A stretch of DNA of 14,164 nucleotides from a bacterium (GCA_009773075.1 WOUX01000005.1:1-14164); one strand, 5' to 3'; positions 1 through 7,366 are shown, counted from the stretch's first letter. Numbers and translations are program-made. Notes: a model not told the origin generated them from the sequence alone.

Positions 1-1
1 G

Positions 2-640
2 ATCGATATTGTTCGCCGTATTACAGGGGGGAGGGCAATTCTGCGCGAGGAAGAACTGACTTACTCACTGATTTGCCCTTCGAATAATCCCCTATTCCCC
101 TCCAGCATCCCGGGAACCTATAAAAAGATAAGCTCCTGTTTAATCGAGGGGTTTAAGAGGCTGCACATCAATGCCCGATTAGTTATACCGAGAAAGACAA
201 GTAACGGTTTATCCAAAAGGAAAGTCAACCCAAGTTGCTTTTTATCCCCTTCATGGTACGAGATAATGGTTGATGGGAAAAAGATTTGTGGAAGTGCTCA
301 AAGACGAGTGAATGGAGCTCTCCTACAGCATGGTTCTATTTTAATTGGATTTGATGCCCAAAAACTCTTCGAGATCATGGTGTTTAAGGGGTTTAAAAGA
401 GGGGATGTGATTGATTATCTGGATAGAAATATAACTTCGGTGAATGACCAGGTAGGTAAAGATATAGACTTCTTTGAACTCCAGGGGATATTTATTAAGG
501 GTTTTCAAAAGGGATTGGGAATAGAATTGAGAAAGGGGAATCTTAACCATCAAGAACACCAATTAAAGGAACAGTATCTAAAAGAACGCTATCTGAACCC
601 AGAGTGGAACTTCAGGATGTCAGGCGGTCATAGAGATTGA
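2..640 (+). CDS. lipM: LipM-like octanoyltransferase / lipoate-protein ligase A family, 5' end missing
   Basis: An open frame runs from the window edge, so about 70 N-terminal residues are missing; 212 residues remain. The fragment begins with the family motif RRITGGRAILREEELTYS (fragment residues 5-22). It then has NPSCFLSPSWYE (76-87), GKKICGSAQRR (92-102) and LLQHGSIL. These belong to the BPL/LplA/LipB fold, which attaches octanoyl or lipoyl groups to lipoyl-domain proteins (pyruvate and 2-oxoglutarate dehydrogenases, GcvH). The cysteine in the SCF motif (codon at 236-238) sits where LipM octanoyltransferases carry their catalytic cysteine, and the ending near NPEWNFR also resembles LipM. 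I therefore prefer LipM over an ATP-dependent ligase, but family annotation as lipoate-protein ligase A is equally usual. Only 59 bases separate it from the next gene on the same strand, so co-transcription is possible. No functional link between the two is evident. Confidence 0.85.
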   Translation: MDIVRRITGGRAILREEELTYSLICPSNNPLFPSSIPGTYKKISSCLIEGFKRLHINARLVIPRKTSNGLSKRKVNPSCFLSPSWYEIMVDGKKICGSAQRRVNGALLQHGSILIGFDAQKLFEIMVFKGFKRGDVIDYLDRNITSVNDQVGKDIDFFELQGIFIKGFQKGLGIELRKGNLNHQEHQLKEQYLKERYLNPEWNFRMSGGHRD

Positions 641-699
641 TGACAGAAAGGGTCTGACGAAAATTAAGGTTCTTCTCTAAAGAGGAAGGAGGCTGTACC

Positions 700-1989
700 A
701 TGGCAAAAGAAAGGAAATACTGGAACGAAGAGTTGGAGACTATGTCTTTAGATGACTTGAGGAAACTACAGGAAAAACGTCTCCAGGAGACAGTGAGCCG
801 TGCATATGAAAAAACCAAGTTTTACAGGCAAAAATTCGATGATGCAGGGATAAAACCTTCAGGCATCAATACATTAGATGATCTGCAAAAGTTGCCTTTG
901 ATCCACTCTTCTGAGGACTTTCGCAAGGCGCCGATACCGGATAGGCTGGCTGTACCTTTCGAAGAGGTAAAATATCTGGAATCAAGCTCAGGCACCACAG
1001 GGGTCCCTATGGCTATTCTGTGGAGTGGCAAAGACTGGAAGAATCTCATGGATGCAGAGGCAAGGGCAAGGTGGACATTAGGGACAAGACCTTCTGACGT
1101 GGTTCATGTTCTGACTGGCTTCCCATGCTGTCAAGGGGGTTATCAACACCTTGGTGCAATGGTAATGGCGCTTAGCGCTGGGAGGGGAGTGTTAGATAAC
1201 CAGATAAAACTCGGTCAGATGGTTGGTGTCTCAGTACTTGAATATTTGCCAAGTCTGGTACTGAAGTATTTCGAAAGGGCAATAGAGATGGGGTATGATA
1301 TTAAGAATGGAAGTATCCGGCTCATTTCGGCGCTGGGAGAAGGATGGGCCGAAGCATATAAGAGGAGGGTCGAGGACGAATATAATGTCACCCTCAGAAC
1401 TCTTTATGGTTCAGTAGATGCAGGTCTTATTGGTGCCCAGTGTGAATCAGGGGAGGGTCTACATACCTTTTTAGACCTGGTCATAACAGAGATCATTGAC
1501 CCAGAAACAGGAGAGGTTTTAACTCCCGGTCAGGAGGGGGAACTGGTAATAACCCTTTTATGGCCAGATGCCACCCCTATAATAAGATACCGCACAGGTG
1601 ATGTCACCAAAATACTCCCTTATGAACCATGTCCCTGTGGCAGGACTCACCCCAGGATATCCATGGTGAGAGGCAGGGCGGTTCAGATCACAAAGGTCAA
1701 AGGGAAAAATATCCTTCCTATAGACGTTGAGGAGATAGTAGCCGACATCCCTGAATTGGAAAGTGATTACCAGATACTCGTAGATAAACCTGGAGAGTTA
1801 GAGGTATTAAAGGTAAAGATGGAATATAAACCTGATGTTAAAGACCGAAAGGCGTTGAAGAAACGGGTTGAGGATGCCTTTAAGAAAAACCTAAGTGTAG
1901 AAAGTGATGTGGAACTTGTTCCAATGGGAACTTTAGGACGTGAAAAGTTTAAGGCAACACGGGTAATAAGAACCTACGATGAGAACTGA
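700..1989 (+). CDS. PaaK-like AMP-forming acyl/aryl-CoA ligase (phenylacetate-CoA ligase family), copy 1
   Basis: This 429-residue cytoplasmic protein belongs to the ANL adenylate-forming superfamily, PaaK / coenzyme F390 synthetase branch. It should activate a carboxylic acid with ATP and transfer it to CoA; the substrate cannot be read from sequence. Visible motifs are the P-loop SSSGTTG (residues 95-101), LYGSVDAG (235-242), RYRTGD (297-301 region, Asp301 expected to hold the ribose), the cysteine motif CPCGRTHPRI (311-320), and a C-terminal KFKATRVI in which Lys418 aligns with the catalytic lysine of PaaK enzymes. Length is normal for the family. The ATG at 700 has a strong ribosome site, AGGAAGGAGG at 683-692. 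The sequence TTCTTCTCT just upstream could pair with that site. A clear paralogue lies tail to tail at 2114-3394. Confidence 0.88.
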   Translation: MAKERKYWNEELETMSLDDLRKLQEKRLQETVSRAYEKTKFYRQKFDDAGIKPSGINTLDDLQKLPLIHSSEDFRKAPIPDRLAVPFEEVKYLESSSGTTGVPMAILWSGKDWKNLMDAEARARWTLGTRPSDVVHVLTGFPCCQGGYQHLGAMVMALSAGRGVLDNQIKLGQMVGVSVLEYLPSLVLKYFERAIEMGYDIKNGSIRLISALGEGWAEAYKRRVEDEYNVTLRTLYGSVDAGLIGAQCESGEGLHTFLDLVITEIIDPETGEVLTPGQEGELVITLLWPDATPIIRYRTGDVTKILPYEPCPCGRTHPRISMVRGRAVQITKVKGKNILPIDVEEIVADIPELESDYQILVDKPGELEVLKVKMEYKPDVKDRKALKKRVEDAFKKNLSVESDVELVPMGTLGREKFKATRVIRTYDEN

Positions 1990-1990
1990 T

Positions 1991-2086
1991 GGCTGAAGGA
2001 TGAAGGTTGCCCGAAGTTTTGTGTGATCACGCCTGTCTGCGTGCGACGCACAGGCAGGCATGATTTATCCCTAAAAGCCTTCAGCC
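1991..2086. repeat. Two inverted repeats between convergent genes
   Basis: The 124-base gap between the two PaaK-like stop codons holds two inverted repeats. The outer one is a perfect 9-base pair, GGCTGAAGG at 1991-1999 and CCTTCAGCC at 2078-2086. Inside it, an imperfect hairpin spans about 2024-2065. Its core is TGCGT-GCG-ACGCA (2038-2050), and GCCTG (2031-2035) pairs with CAGGC (2055-2059). No long T tract follows on either strand. It could act as a transcription barrier for both genes, but it looks more like a REP-type intergenic repeat. Whether it is repeated elsewhere in the genome cannot be seen here. Confidence 0.6.
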
Positions 2087-2113
2087 TACAGTCTAAACAA
2101 CCTGAGTAGTAAC

Positions 2114-3394
2114 CTAATATGTCTTAATAATACGTTGGGCCTTATAGGTATCGGATACAATAGAGCCTCTTTCCAACAGCTCTATTTCACTCTCCACACC
2201 TAAATTTTGATGAATGACCTCTTCGATGCGATTTCTCAAGGTATTTAAGTCCCCAATGCCCGGTTGATATTCAAGCTTTACCTTCAATTTTTTTAATTCT
2301 CCCGGCCTATCAATGACTATCTGATAGTTCTCTGCCAAACCTTCGATACTGGCCATCACCTCCTCTATATCCAGGGGCATAACCTTCTTTCCGGCTACCT
2401 TTACTATCTGCGAAATTCTTCCTTTTACCGGAGCCATCCTCGGATGGGTCCTCCCACAGGCACACAGCTCGTATGGATATATCTGTGATACATCACCGAC
2501 CTTATACCTTATTAACGGAAATGCCTCGTTCATAAGAAGGGCAGTAACTACAATCTCGCCTTCCTCCCCATCAGGAAGGGGGGTCCCCGTTTCCGGATCC
2601 AGGATTTCGAGATAAATTAGGTCTGAAAATATATGCATTCCACATCTCTTCTCACATTGAGAAGCAGCTACACCTAGTTCTACTGAACCCCAGAGGGTTG
2701 TGAAAGGTATTCCATACTTGGTTTCCATCTTTTTCTTATAGGTTTCAGCCCATGCCTCTCCTACACCACTTACAAGTCTGAGTTTGCTCTTTGTTACATC
2801 GAAGCCCAACTCCTTTGCCCTTTCAAAGTAATTGATCATCAGACTGGGCATGTGTTCGATAATGGTAACACCAGCAGTCTGGGTAAGACTGATCTGCTTG
2901 TCTATAAATCCTCTTCCAGCACTGAGCAAGAGACAGGTAGCCCCCATCTCCACATATCCCCGGTGGCAACAGTCAAAACCCGTAAGAACCTGAACCACAT
3001 CATCTGGCCTTGCTCCAATTGTCCACCTACCACGGGCTTCACCCTCAAAAAAGGCCTTTACATCTCTTGTACTGTATGGGATGGGTTCGGGAATTCCTGT
3101 AGTTGTTCCTGATGTGGAGTGATACATCTTGATTTCACTCAAAGGAACAGAGAGTTTATCCTCAAAAGGAGCATTGCGTATGTCCCCCAAATCATCTGTC
3201 AAGGGAAGCTTAACTATGTCTCCTAGAGTACTTATGTCCGATGGTTTAACCCCAGCCTCATCAAATTTCCGTTTATATACTCTACTATGCTCATAGGCAT
3301 GGGCCACAACAGACTGAAGCCTCTTTTCCTGGAGACTCCTCAGTTTATCTAGAGGCATTGTCTCCATTTCTTCATTCCAGAATTTCTTTTCCAT
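2114..3394 (-). CDS. PaaK-like AMP-forming acyl/aryl-CoA ligase (phenylacetate-CoA ligase family), copy 2
   Basis: This 426-residue paralogue of the gene at 700-1989 is similar from end to end (WNEExETMxLDxLRxLQEKRLQ at the N-terminus). It is predicted to make an acyl- or aryl-CoA from the free acid, ATP and CoA. It carries RYKVGD (296-301), CACGRTHPRM (311-320) and TYKAQRII, with Lys418 in the place of the catalytic lysine. The P-loop reads STSGTTTG (93-100), one threonine more than the usual SGTTG and than copy 1. The cysteine, aspartate and C-terminal lysine positions still align because the extra residue balances a shorter N-terminus. Substrate pocket residues differ between the copies (for example FPCCQGGYQHLG against FDCCHRGYVEMG), so distinct acids are possible. 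The ATG at 3394 has AAAGGGGG a few bases upstream and a good promoter at 3488-3516. Confidence 0.88.
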   Translation of the reverse strand: MEKKFWNEEMETMPLDKLRSLQEKRLQSVVAHAYEHSRVYKRKFDEAGVKPSDISTLGDIVKLPLTDDLGDIRNAPFEDKLSVPLSEIKMYHSTSGTTTGIPEPIPYSTRDVKAFFEGEARGRWTIGARPDDVVQVLTGFDCCHRGYVEMGATCLLLSAGRGFIDKQISLTQTAGVTIIEHMPSLMINYFERAKELGFDVTKSKLRLVSGVGEAWAETYKKKMETKYGIPFTTLWGSVELGVAASQCEKRCGMHIFSDLIYLEILDPETGTPLPDGEEGEIVVTALLMNEAFPLIRYKVGDVSQIYPYELCACGRTHPRMAPVKGRISQIVKVAGKKVMPLDIEEVMASIEGLAENYQIVIDRPGELKKLKVKLEYQPGIGDLNTLRNRIEEVIHQNLGVESEIELLERGSIVSDTYKAQRIIKTY

Positions 3395-3487
3395 TTCTAC
3401 CCCCTTTCATTATAAACGTGTTATTGTACCAGGAGTTGGCTCTCTCCCTGCCTGCTTTTGTGCAAAACTTTCTATATTTTTTTATCT

Positions 3488-3516
3488 AATGTAACAAAGC
3501 CTATGGTTTTTGTCAA
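3488..3516 (-). promoter_or_regulatory. Sigma-70-type promoter for the minus-strand PaaK-like gene
   Basis: On the minus strand a perfect -35 box TTGACA (3516-3511) is followed after 17 bases by TACATT (3493-3488), four of six matches to the -10 consensus. Transcription would begin near 3481, leaving a leader of about 87 bases before the ATG at 3394. No operator symmetry was recognised. Confidence 0.6.
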
Positions 3517-3553
3517 TATGTCCGTAAATACCCAAAATCCGAGGAAATAATCA

Positions 3554-3582
3554 TTGACAGTTATAATAAAAAACTCTATTCT
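3554..3582 (+). promoter_or_regulatory. Sigma-70-type promoter for tatA-tatC
   Basis: TTGACA (3554-3559), a 17-base spacer and TATTCT (3577-3582) form a good plus-strand promoter. Its start point would be about 38 bases before the ATG at 3627. It is divergent from the promoter at 3488-3516, with about 37 bases between the two -35 boxes. Confidence 0.6.
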
Positions 3583-3626
3583 TATCAGTACATTAGTTTG
3601 TAAAACCAATATCATAGGATAAAAGG

Positions 3627-3971
3627 ATGTTTGGGATTGGGATTCCGGAACTTATAGTAATCTTTATAATTGCTTTGATATTTATAGGCCCAAAGAAATT
3701 GCCTGATCTAGCCAGGACACTAGCAAGGGGGGTAACAGAGTTTAAAAGGGCTGCCGAAGAGGTTAAAGAGGAGTTGGATATTAAAGGGGAACTAGCTAAT
3801 CAAAAAGAGGAATTGTTGAAAGACTATAAAGAGATAGCAAGAAACGTTACGGAAACCATAAGAGTAGGGGAAACTAAAGATAAGGAAGAAACCTTAGAAG
3901 CTCAGACGACAAAGAAAAAAATGATAGAAGAAGATAAAGAGAGGACAGGGGGTAGCAAGCTAAGTGGCTGA
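3627..3971 (+). CDS. tatA: Twin-arginine translocase subunit TatA/TatB
   Basis: This 114-residue protein has one N-terminal membrane helix (about residues 5-20) with the conserved acidic residue in GIPELIVIFI. The hinge IGPKKLPDLARTLARG follows, then a charged amphipathic helix (EFKRAAEEVKEEL) and a long acidic/lysine-rich tail. This is the layout of the TatA/B family, which with TatC exports folded, often cofactor-bearing, proteins across the inner membrane. The GPKKLP hinge and long tail lean towards TatB. Only one TatA/B-type gene is present here, so it may serve both roles or have a partner elsewhere. The ATG at 3627 is preceded by AGGATAAAAGG. The stop overlaps the GTG start of tatC by eight bases, which implies translational coupling. 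Confidence 0.92.
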   Translation: MFGIGIPELIVIFIIALIFIGPKKLPDLARTLARGVTEFKRAAEEVKEELDIKGELANQKEELLKDYKEIARNVTETIRVGETKDKEETLEAQTTKKKMIEEDKERTGGSKLSG

Positions 3972-4725
3972 TGAAAAGCTCCCCTTTACTTCTCATCTTG
4001 AGGAGTTAAGGAGAAGGTTGATCGTCTGTTTTATCGCAGTAGGTATTGGGTTTATTGCCTCCTACACTTTTAAAGAGGAAATACTCAAAATCTTAATGAA
4101 ACCCCTTTTAGATGTGCTACCACCCGGAGGGTCGTTGGTCTTTACAGGATTGGCAGAAGCCTTCTCTGCTTACTTAAAGGTATCGCTACTGACCGGCATC
4201 TTTATTGCGAGTCCGGTGGTTCTCTATCAGATATGGTCTTTTGTTTCCCCTGGCCTTCACGAAAGAGAAAAGAAAAATGCCTTTCCTTTTGTTCTCTTTT
4301 CAACAATATTCTTTGTTGGAGGGGCACTTTTTGGTTATTTTGTGGCTTTCCCTTCTGCCTTTAAATACCTTATGAGTTTTGCTACTGAGACTATACGGCC
4401 ATTGCCTTCCGTCAAGGAGTATCTCTCTTTATCTATAGGATTACTTTTTGCCTTTGGGATCGTATTTGAACTACCTCTCTTTGTCTTTTTTTTAACGAAG
4501 ATTGGGGTAGTTGATGCTAAGATGCTATCCTCTAAAAGAAAATACGCCATTGTAATTATCTTTATTGTTGCTGCAATAGTTACTCCTACTCCAGATGCAG
4601 TAAACCAGTTAATAATGGCTGTTCCTCTTTTTCTGTTATATGAACTGAGTATATGGGTAGCCAGGGTGTTTGGGGGGAAATCCGTAGCTATTCAGCCACA
4701 GATTCACACAGATGAACGCAGATAG
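3964..4725 (+). CDS. tatC: Twin-arginine translocase subunit TatC
   Basis: This 253-residue polytopic inner-membrane protein is the twin-arginine signal receptor of the Tat system. The diagnostic start FTSHLEELRRRLIVCF (about residues 8-23) is present, followed by six hydrophobic segments and the typical stretches SFVSPGLHEREKK and AIVTPTPDAVNQ. The start is GTG at 3964, inside the end of tatA, with GGGGG at about 3949-3953 as ribosome site. The last ten codons (Gln244 to Arg253) and the TAG stop fall exactly within the left arm of the inverted-repeat element at 4693-4858. The hydrophilic tail QPQIHTDERR is therefore probably repeat-derived rather than ancestral TatC sequence. Core function should be unaffected because the tail lies after the last membrane segment. 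Confidence 0.95.
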   Translation: MADEKLPFTSHLEELRRRLIVCFIAVGIGFIASYTFKEEILKILMKPLLDVLPPGGSLVFTGLAEAFSAYLKVSLLTGIFIASPVVLYQIWSFVSPGLHEREKKNAFPFVLFSTIFFVGGALFGYFVAFPSAFKYLMSFATETIRPLPSVKEYLSLSIGLLFAFGIVFELPLFVFFLTKIGVVDAKMLSSKRKYAIVIIFIVAAIVTPTPDAVNQLIMAVPLFLLYELSIWVARVFGGKSVAIQPQIHTDERR

Positions 4726-4858
4726 ATTTAAATACAGTAACTATTCAGGTTGTCAGGTTCACAGTTGGTTGCTCTAACCTTGAACCGTGAACCCCGGAAC
4801 TTTGAATCTAAGCAGTTAAGAAAAAATATCAGTGATGATCAGCGTAGATCAGTGGCTG
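4693..4858. repeat. Nested inverted-repeat element between tatC and the PLD-like gene
   Basis: Two 31-base arms, 4693-4723 and 4828-4858, are inverted copies with 22 of 31 positions matching when I align them by eye. The left arm begins CAGCCACAGATT and the right arm ends ATCAGTGGCTG. Each arm has a period near 10 bases (ACAGATTCAC / ACAGATGAAC on the left; ATCAGTGATG / ATCAGCGTAG on the right). Between them is a second inverted repeat, GGTTCACAGTT (4756-4766) with AACCGTGAACC (4783-4793), ten of eleven paired. There is no open frame inside. It fills the gap between two convergent genes and overlaps the tatC stop. It may end transcription or be a small non-autonomous insertion; no target-site duplication was recognised. 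Confidence 0.7.
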
Positions 4859-4867
4859 AGTAGTTAC

Positions 4868-5407
4868 TCACTTTTTTATCCAGAGCCTATTGAATTCTCT
4901 CTCGAAAAGCTCGGCCACTCTAACAGACGGTATGATTAGCAAATTTTCGTAATTCCATTTTTCTGCTGAAGTTGTCCAGTTATAAGATCCGGTAATGACT
5001 ACCTTCCCATCAATGACGGCAAATTTATTGTGCATCAAGCCAGTCTCATCGCCTAGATTATTTCTATTGGGTCCTTTTCTGTATTTAATGCTTATACCTT
5101 TATTCTCAAGGAACCTGCCTTTGGAATAATCATCTAAAGAACTTTCCATGTCCGCAATAACCTTTATGTCTATTCCTTGTTTGGAGACCTTCACAAGCTC
5201 CCTTGCTATGCGGCCGTTTGTGAAGTTAAACATCGCTATGTGGATGCAGCTTTTGGCTCTTCCAATTTCTTCAATTATCGCCTTTTCACAGTTGCCATTA
5301 GGGCTAAAGTAAATTTTAATGCGCTCGGTTTCATCTACACCTATAGCAGAACCGGCAAACAAAAAAGTGAGTAGTATAACAACAAGGGTGGATAAGGTTC
5401 TATTTAT
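4868..5407 (-). CDS. Exported phospholipase D-family protein, Nuc endonuclease-like (single HKD motif)
   Basis: The core carries one HKD motif, HNKFAVIDGKVVITGSYNW followed by EN, as in single-motif members (Nuc, bacterial cardiolipin-synthase-like and restriction enzymes), which form a two-motif active site by dimerising. The earliest ATG/GTG/TTG is a TTG at 5360-5362, giving 164 residues starting inside a hydrophobic stretch and without a ribosome site. The frame stays open upstream and encodes NRTLSTLVVILLTFLFAGSA, a convincing signal peptide, back to an ATA codon at 5405-5407 preceded by AAAGGACG. I use that ATA as the start: 179 residues, close to the length of Nuc. It overlaps the dnaK stop by eight bases. 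The protein is thus the last gene of the heat-shock operon and probably periplasmic. Substrate (DNA or phospholipid) is uncertain. Confidence 0.75.
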   Translation of the reverse strand: MNRTLSTLVVILLTFLFAGSAIGVDETERIKIYFSPNGNCEKAIIEEIGRAKSCIHIAMFNFTNGRIARELVKVSKQGIDIKVIADMESSLDDYSKGRFLENKGISIKYRKGPNRNNLGDETGLMHNKFAVIDGKVVITGSYNWTTSAEKWNYENLLIIPSVRVAELFEREFNRLWIKK

Positions 5408-7316
5408 CGTCCTTTACCTCTTCAAAGTCGGCATCAACCACATTTTCATCTGAGGGTTTCCCCGCATCTTCATCGGTCTGTGTTTTTGAGGAATCAGCGC
5501 CTGCAGCTTGAGATGCCTTGGCATACATACTTTCTGCCAATTTATGGGATGATTTGCCCAGTTCTTCGCAGGCATTTTTGATGGTATTTGAATCCGAACC
5601 TTCCATCTCTCTCTTTACTTTTGCAATAGCGTCCTCTATGTTTTGTTTTTCGGCTGCATCAACACTGTCTCCGTGCTCTTTCAGGGTTTTTTCTGTAGTA
5701 TAAATAAGGGTATCAGCCTGATTTCGAGCTTCAGCCAAATCTCTCTTCTTTTTGTCATCCTCGGAATGTACCTCTGCCTCTTTTATCATGTTCTTGATCT
5801 CTTCTTCCGTGAGTCCACTGGAGGCAGTAATCTCTATTGATTGCTCTTTACCGGTTCCTAAATCCTTGGCAGACACATGGACGATTCCATTAGCGTCGAT
5901 ATCGAAGGTTACCTCGATCTGGGGCATTCCCCGGGGGGCAGGGGGGATCCCACGCAATTCAAATCTGCCAAGCGTCTTGTTGTACTGTGCCATTTCACGC
6001 TCCCCTTGCAATACATGGATACTCACTGCCGGTTGGTTATCTTCGGCTGTAGAGAAGGTCTGACTCTTTTTGGTAGGGATGGTAGTGTTTTTCTCGATGA
6101 GTTTGGTGAATATGCCTCCCAGGGTTTCGATACCCAGGGAAAGAGGCGTAACATCAAGGAGGAGCACATCTTTTACCTCACCCTTAAGAACACCAGCCTG
6201 TATGGCCGCCCCAACAGCAACTACTTCATCAGGGTTTACACCCCTATGAGGCTCCTTGCCAAATATTTCTCTTACCTTTTGCTGAACCTTTGGCATTCTG
6301 GTCATTCCACCCACAAGGATAGCCTCATCGATGTCAGAGGGTTTTAGTCCAGCATCTTTCAATGCAGTCATACATGGGGGTACTACCTTCTCAATTAAGT
6401 CGTCCACTAATTGCTCCAGCTTTGCCCGTGTAAGTTTAATATTAAGATGTTTAGGACCGCTGGCATCTGCTGTTATAAAGGGCAGGTTGACATCTGTCTC
6501 CGTGGATGTGGATAGTTCATGTTTTGCCTTTTCCGCTGCCTCTTTCAATCTTTGCAGTGCCATCTTGTCTTGTCTCAGATCAATCCCCTGATCTTTCTTA
6601 AACTCACCAGCTAAGTAGTCAATAATTCTGAGGTCAAAATCCTCTCCACCCAGGTGGGTATCACCGTTGGTCGCCTTTACTTCAAAGACGCCATCCCCAA
6701 TCTCCAGGATTGATATATCGTAGGTTCCTCCCCCTAGATCAAATACAGCAATCTTTTCATCCTTCTTTTTGTCAAGACCATAAGCTAAGGACGCTGCGGT
6801 TGGTTCGTTTATTATCCTTAGAACGTTCAATCCTGCAATCCTTCCGGCATCCTTTGTGTCCTGGCGCTGACTATCGCTAAAATATGCTGGGACGGTAATT
6901 ACTGCCTCAGTGACCTTTTCACCGAGATAGTCCTCTGCGGTCTGCTTCATCTTCTGTAAGATCATTGCGGATATCTCTGCTGAACTGTAATCTTTGCCCC
7001 TTATATTAACCCCGGCATCTCCATTCTTTCCTTTCGAAATCTTATATGGAAGATTGGGGATGTCCGTCTGGACTTCTTTTGAATCATATTTCCTGCCAAT
7101 AAGCCTCTTGACAGCAAACACAGTATTTTCAGGGTTGGTTATTGCCTGTCTTTTGGCTATTTGTCCAACCAACCTCTCCCCACTGTCTGTAAATGCAACC
7201 ATAGACGGTGTTGTTCTACTACCTTCTGCATTGGTAATAACTTTGGGGTCTCCACCCTCCATAATAGCTACACATGAATTGGTGGTCCCTAAATCAATCC
7301 CTATTACTTTGCCCAT
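5400..7316 (-). CDS. dnaK: Chaperone protein DnaK (Hsp70)
   Basis: This 638-residue Hsp70 is complete. It starts MGKVIGIDLGTTNSCVA (phosphate loop 1), then has the signatures VFDLGGGTYDISILEIGDG and AILVGGMTRMPKVQ. The substrate-binding domain begins after the linker VLLLDVTPLSLGIETLGG, and the C-terminus is EEVKDDK. It binds exposed hydrophobic peptides in the cytoplasm in an ATP-driven cycle, with GrpE as nucleotide exchange factor. The ATG at 7316 has a strong ribosome site AAGGAGGG (7321-7328). It lies 50 bases after grpE in an hrcA-grpE-dnaK operon that should be under CIRCE control. No dnaJ follows; the downstream gene is a phospholipase-D-like protein. Confidence 0.98.
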   Translation of the reverse strand: MGKVIGIDLGTTNSCVAIMEGGDPKVITNAEGSRTTPSMVAFTDSGERLVGQIAKRQAITNPENTVFAVKRLIGRKYDSKEVQTDIPNLPYKISKGKNGDAGVNIRGKDYSSAEISAMILQKMKQTAEDYLGEKVTEAVITVPAYFSDSQRQDTKDAGRIAGLNVLRIINEPTAASLAYGLDKKKDEKIAVFDLGGGTYDISILEIGDGVFEVKATNGDTHLGGEDFDLRIIDYLAGEFKKDQGIDLRQDKMALQRLKEAAEKAKHELSTSTETDVNLPFITADASGPKHLNIKLTRAKLEQLVDDLIEKVVPPCMTALKDAGLKPSDIDEAILVGGMTRMPKVQQKVREIFGKEPHRGVNPDEVVAVGAAIQAGVLKGEVKDVLLLDVTPLSLGIETLGGIFTKLIEKNTTIPTKKSQTFSTAEDNQPAVSIHVLQGEREMAQYNKTLGRFELRGIPPAPRGMPQIEVTFDIDANGIVHVSAKDLGTGKEQSIEITASSGLTEEEIKNMIKEAEVHSEDDKKKRDLAEARNQADTLIYTTEKTLKEHGDSVDAAEKQNIEDAIAKVKREMEGSDSNTIKNACEELGKSSHKLAESMYAKASQAAGADSSKTQTDEDAGKPSDENVVDADFEEVKDDK

Positions 7317-7366
7317 ATTTCCCTCCTTACTTCACTTAGCAGCTATATACATTAACCTTTTTAGTT

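Noticed and set aside
2852..3112. 86-codon plus-strand frame inside the second PaaK-like gene
   Set aside because: It is antisense to a clear, full-length enzyme gene and lacks a ribosome site.
4693..4723. CRISPR-like or tandem repeat because of the 10-base period
   Set aside because: There are only about three degenerate units and no spacers; the pattern is the internal structure of an inverted-repeat arm.
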